Source: an uncultured Gammaproteobacteria bacterium | GTDB lineage: Bacteria > Pseudomonadota > Gammaproteobacteria > GCA-002705445 > GCA-002716945 | NCBI GenBank assembly: GCA_902628335.1 | Contig: CACOMO010000002.1 | Location: forward strand, 1 to 64,000 | DNA: 64,000 nt | Direction of reading: 5' to 3' | Part shown: positions 61,756 to 64,000 of the stretch, one piece after another | How the letters are laid out: every line of letters starts with the position of its first letter | Numbering within the stretch: the stretch's first letter is position 1 | Program-made: the position numbers and the translations under genes | Notes under the pieces: model-generated | Databases searched by the model: none | What the model was told of the DNA's origin: nothing | What the model saw: the letters and a program-made list of their open reading frames with translations, nothing else

Positions 61756-63012
61756 CTATTGTCTTATTTTTCCTTTACTTGTAACAATATACTTTTGATT
61801 AGTTAAACCAATTAACCCTACAGGACCACGTGCATGCAATTTATCAGTACTTATTCCTATCTCAGCTCCTAGACCATACTCGAAACCATCTGCAAATCTT
61901 GTAGATGTATTTACCATGACTGAACTTGAATCTACATTCTGTAGAAATCTCTTGATAGCATCTTTATCTCTAGAAATTATAGCATCTGTATGCATAGAAC
62001 CATATTTAGAAATATGCGATATCGCATCATCTAGAGACTTAACAATCTTAACTGCTAAAATTGGCCCTAAATATTCCCTATACCAGTCGCTCTCAAAAGC
62101 AATCTTTGATTTAGGAAATATTTTCTTTATTTTTTTGCAACCTCTTATTTCAATACCCGAGTCTCTCAATGCCGATAATATCTCCGACGATTTCTTAATA
62201 GAATATTTTTCATGTATAAGTAAAGTCTCTATGGCATTACAAACACCAAGTCTCTGCACCTTAGAATTTAACGAGACATTCAAAGCTACCTTATGATCGG
62301 CATCTCTATCAATAAAAACATGACAATTACCATCTAAGTGTTTTATCATTGGAATTTTAGATTCTTGCATAATCATCTCAATAAGTGACTTTCCTCCTCT
62401 AGGAATCACAACATCAATATGATCAGTTTTCTTTAATAAATATTTCAATGCTTGTCTATTTGTTGTCCTAACAAGTTGAACTAAATCACTACTCATATTC
62501 GCCTTCTTTAGCGCAATCTCTATAAGTTTCACTAAATACTGGTTTGTATTCAACGTATCAGACCCACCTTTCAGGATAACTGAGTTCCCAGATTTTAAAC
62601 ATAAACATGCAGCATCTATGGTTACATTAGGTCTAGATTCATATACTATCGCTATGGTTCCCAGAGGTACTCTCATTTGTGACAAATAAATCCCATTTTC
62701 TAATTTAGTAGATTTTGTTTTTTTATAGAGGGGATCTGGTAGCTTGATTATGTGTCTTATACAATTTATCATCGATTTTATCCGATCAGAAGAAAGAGTC
62801 ATCCTATCAATAAAGCTCTCAGAAAGTTTTTTTTTCTCTGCGACGATTAAATCTTTTTTATTATATGATATTATGCTTGATTGGTTCTGTTTTATTAATA
62901 GACAAAGATTTTTCAACATAGCATTCCTTTGTCGTATGTCATAATCTCCAACATCTAAACGTGAGTTACGAGCTCTGTCACACATTTCATCTATAGATTT
63001 CTTAATATTCAT
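61756..63012 (-). CDS. proA: Gamma-glutamyl phosphate reductase
   Basis: NADPH-dependent aldehyde-dehydrogenase-fold enzyme of proline synthesis. The catalytic cysteine is Cys258 in RLGVCNAIETLL; VYESRPNVTIDA, LKGGSDT and VNTSTRFADGFEYGLGAEIGIST are family motifs. The ATG at 63012 (418 residues) is preferred over the TTG two codons upstream. It overlaps the holA stop by 11 bases. proB is not in the window. Confidence 0.95.
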   Translation of the reverse strand: MNIKKSIDEMCDRARNSRLDVGDYDIRQRNAMLKNLCLLIKQNQSSIISYNKKDLIVAEKKKLSESFIDRMTLSSDRIKSMINCIRHIIKLPDPLYKKTKSTKLENGIYLSQMRVPLGTIAIVYESRPNVTIDAACLCLKSGNSVILKGGSDTLNTNQYLVKLIEIALKKANMSSDLVQLVRTTNRQALKYLLKKTDHIDVVIPRGGKSLIEMIMQESKIPMIKHLDGNCHVFIDRDADHKVALNVSLNSKVQRLGVCNAIETLLIHEKYSIKKSSEILSALRDSGIEIRGCKKIKKIFPKSKIAFESDWYREYLGPILAVKIVKSLDDAISHISKYGSMHTDAIISRDKDAIKRFLQNVDSSSVMVNTSTRFADGFEYGLGAEIGISTDKLHARGPVGLIGLTNQKYIVTSKGKIRQ

Positions 63013-64000
63013 ATACAAGTCTCTTTTCTATCATATCACGATGATGGGATGAAGTTAGCATTACTACTATCTCCTCGAAATTATCCCAAACATATGACAT
63101 TTCTGAATTGGATTTTATATATTTATCTAGCAAGAAACAATGCCTTATTAAGATCTCTAGAGACGAAGAACTAAACTGAGACATTACTTCATTATATTGT
63201 TTTTGTTTGAAACTTGGGATATAAGGTTTAGGAGATAAGTTTTGTTTTAGATATAGAAATTTCCTCACTTCACTCTGTAATAAATAAAGCACGTAGACTT
63301 CAGAGACATTTAAGTCTCTGAGGTGTCTTAATATTTTTAAGCTTCTGCCATGATTTTGATTCAGAATAGAATCTATCAGGTCAAATTCTGAGTATTTTGA
63401 TGTCTTGTGTACACTAGACAGATACTCGTCAACTCTTTCTGGTTTTAAAATCGACATTTTATAAATTTCTTGTGACATATTTGAAGTATTACCATCATGC
63501 ATCTCTTTAATTAATTCAAGTGACTTATTATCGTAACATATACCTGCAGAACTCAGTTTTGATTTTAACCACACATCTAAATTATTATTATTCAAAGGTC
63601 TTATTTCTATAGCCACATAGTGTTTATCAATAAAGTCTAAAAATTTATTTTTTTTAATTGAGGTGTTTGATTTCGTAAATTTCAATATAATAGTTACACC
63701 ATCTAGTAATTTTACATCTTGTATATAATCTGATAATTTTTTTGGTACAGATGAAGATACGATATTGATAATAATAACATCGTTGCGAGAAAATAAAGAT
63801 GAAGACTCACAATCATTCTTTATCTCTTCAAGTGATGAATCATTATCGACATAGTGAGTATTATAATTTGTCTCATCATCAAAGTTCTTTTTAAGTATCG
63901 ACTGCGTCTCGTTCATAAGATGGTACGGGTCTCCGTAAATTAGATATAGACGCGATTTAGGTATAGGATTATCATTCAAGATTTGGCTAAATGTTATTTT
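63002..64000 (-). CDS. holA: DNA polymerase III delta subunit (partial at window edge)
   Basis: Clamp-loader subunit that opens the beta sliding clamp. YLIYGDPYHLMNE, FDEKI-type acidic stretches and the C-terminal LDKYIKSN segment match HolA in order and spacing. An in-frame TTG at 63979 could start a protein of 325 residues, but codons continue open to the window edge and read KITFSQIL, which matches the region just after the start of E. coli HolA. The true start is therefore probably just beyond 64000. In this gene order lptE would lie upstream. Confidence 0.87.
   Translation of the reverse strand, partial: KITFSQILNDNPIPKSRLYLIYGDPYHLMNETQSILKKNFDDETNYNTHYVDNDSSLEEIKNDCESSSLFSRNDVIIINIVSSSVPKKLSDYIQDVKLLDGVTIILKFTKSNTSIKKNKFLDFIDKHYVAIEIRPLNNNNLDVWLKSKLSSAGICYDNKSLELIKEMHDGNTSNMSQEIYKMSILKPERVDEYLSSVHKTSKYSEFDLIDSILNQNHGRSLKILRHLRDLNVSEVYVLYLLQSEVRKFLYLKQNLSPKPYIPSFKQKQYNEVMSQFSSSSLEILIRHCFLLDKYIKSNSEMSYVWDNFEEIVVMLTSSHHRDMIEKRLVYEY

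Noticed and set aside
1-64000. tRNA, rRNA, CRISPR arrays, insertion sequences and prophage genes
   Set aside because: I looked for cloverleaf-type blocks, direct-repeat arrays, transposase or integrase proteins and found none; nearly all bases are taken up by housekeeping genes.

Overview
The window is 64 kb of a visibly AT-rich, very tightly packed bacterial chromosome. Most neighbouring genes overlap by 1-11 bases (many ATGA, TAATG or GTGA junctions) or are a few bases apart, and no gene-free stretch exceeds about 230 bases. The gene set points to a Gammaproteobacterium: kdsC-lptC-lptB-rpoN, mpl, ampD-ampE, rnd, tldD/pmbA next to yhdP, and holA-nadD-rsfS. A sodium-linked Mrp-like antiporter, an alanine/Na+ symporter, nickel superoxide dismutase and a streamlined layout suggest a marine lineage; that is inference. 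I saw no rRNA, tRNA, CRISPR array, insertion sequence, prophage or obvious foreign island.

Layout. 1-6339 (+): LPS genes (tail of kdsD, kdsC, lptC, lptB), sigma-54 and a regulatory phosphotransferase set (EIIA-Ntr, EIIA-Man, HPr, EI) with no sugar permease. 6341-8414 (-): argF and argD. 8635-9723 (+): porin 1. 9744-11546 (-): asnB. 11621-12769 (+): nickel SOD, its maturation peptidase and monothiol glutaredoxin. 12772-16287: a PmtA-like lipid methyltransferase (-), then an unknown membrane protein, mpl, msrB and a LON-domain protein (+). 16292-20456: ilvD and rnd (-), ampD and ampE (+). 20427-24886 (-): an operon mcl-mtkA-mtkB-tatD-queH, carrying malyl-CoA lyase and malate-CoA ligase of the serine cycle. 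25025-29181 (+): ABC exporter yadG/yadH, then a compact cobalamin riboswitch controlling a TonB-dependent B12-type receptor and a DUF6580-like membrane protein. 29178-33366 (-): nrdA, a previously unlisted 51-residue membrane-protein ORF, and nrdB, behind a promoter with paired NrdR boxes. 33594-34961 (-): mgtE. 35106-43599 (-): the Pho module phoR-pstS-pstC-pstA-pstB-phoU-phoB followed by porin 2, with recurring TGTAACA-type Pho boxes. 43669-46965 (+): an unknown two-domain methyltransferase-like protein, an AGCS symporter and nadC. 47002-54120 (+): a ten-gene Mrp/Mbh-type antiporter operon with three NuoN/MrpD-like subunits. 54122-64000 (-): pmbA, tldD, nitrilase-family amidase, yhdP, rsfS, nadD, proA and holA (cut by the window edge).

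How it fits together. Two regulons can be read from DNA sites: deoxynucleotide synthesis under NrdR and perhaps DnaA, and phosphate uptake under PhoB including a dedicated porin. B12 uptake is controlled by an RNA switch whose loop can mask the ribosome-binding site. The mtkA/mtkB/mcl set would convert malate to glyoxylate and acetyl-CoA, or run in reverse, and so suggests C1 or glyoxylate metabolism. The items most worth a second look are the small ORF wedged between nrdA and nrdB, the three-D-subunit Mrp-like complex with an apparently non-standard start codon in its MbhD/MbhE-like gene, the missing lptA beside an lptC with an LptA-like tail, and the paired porins sharing a two-cysteine loop.
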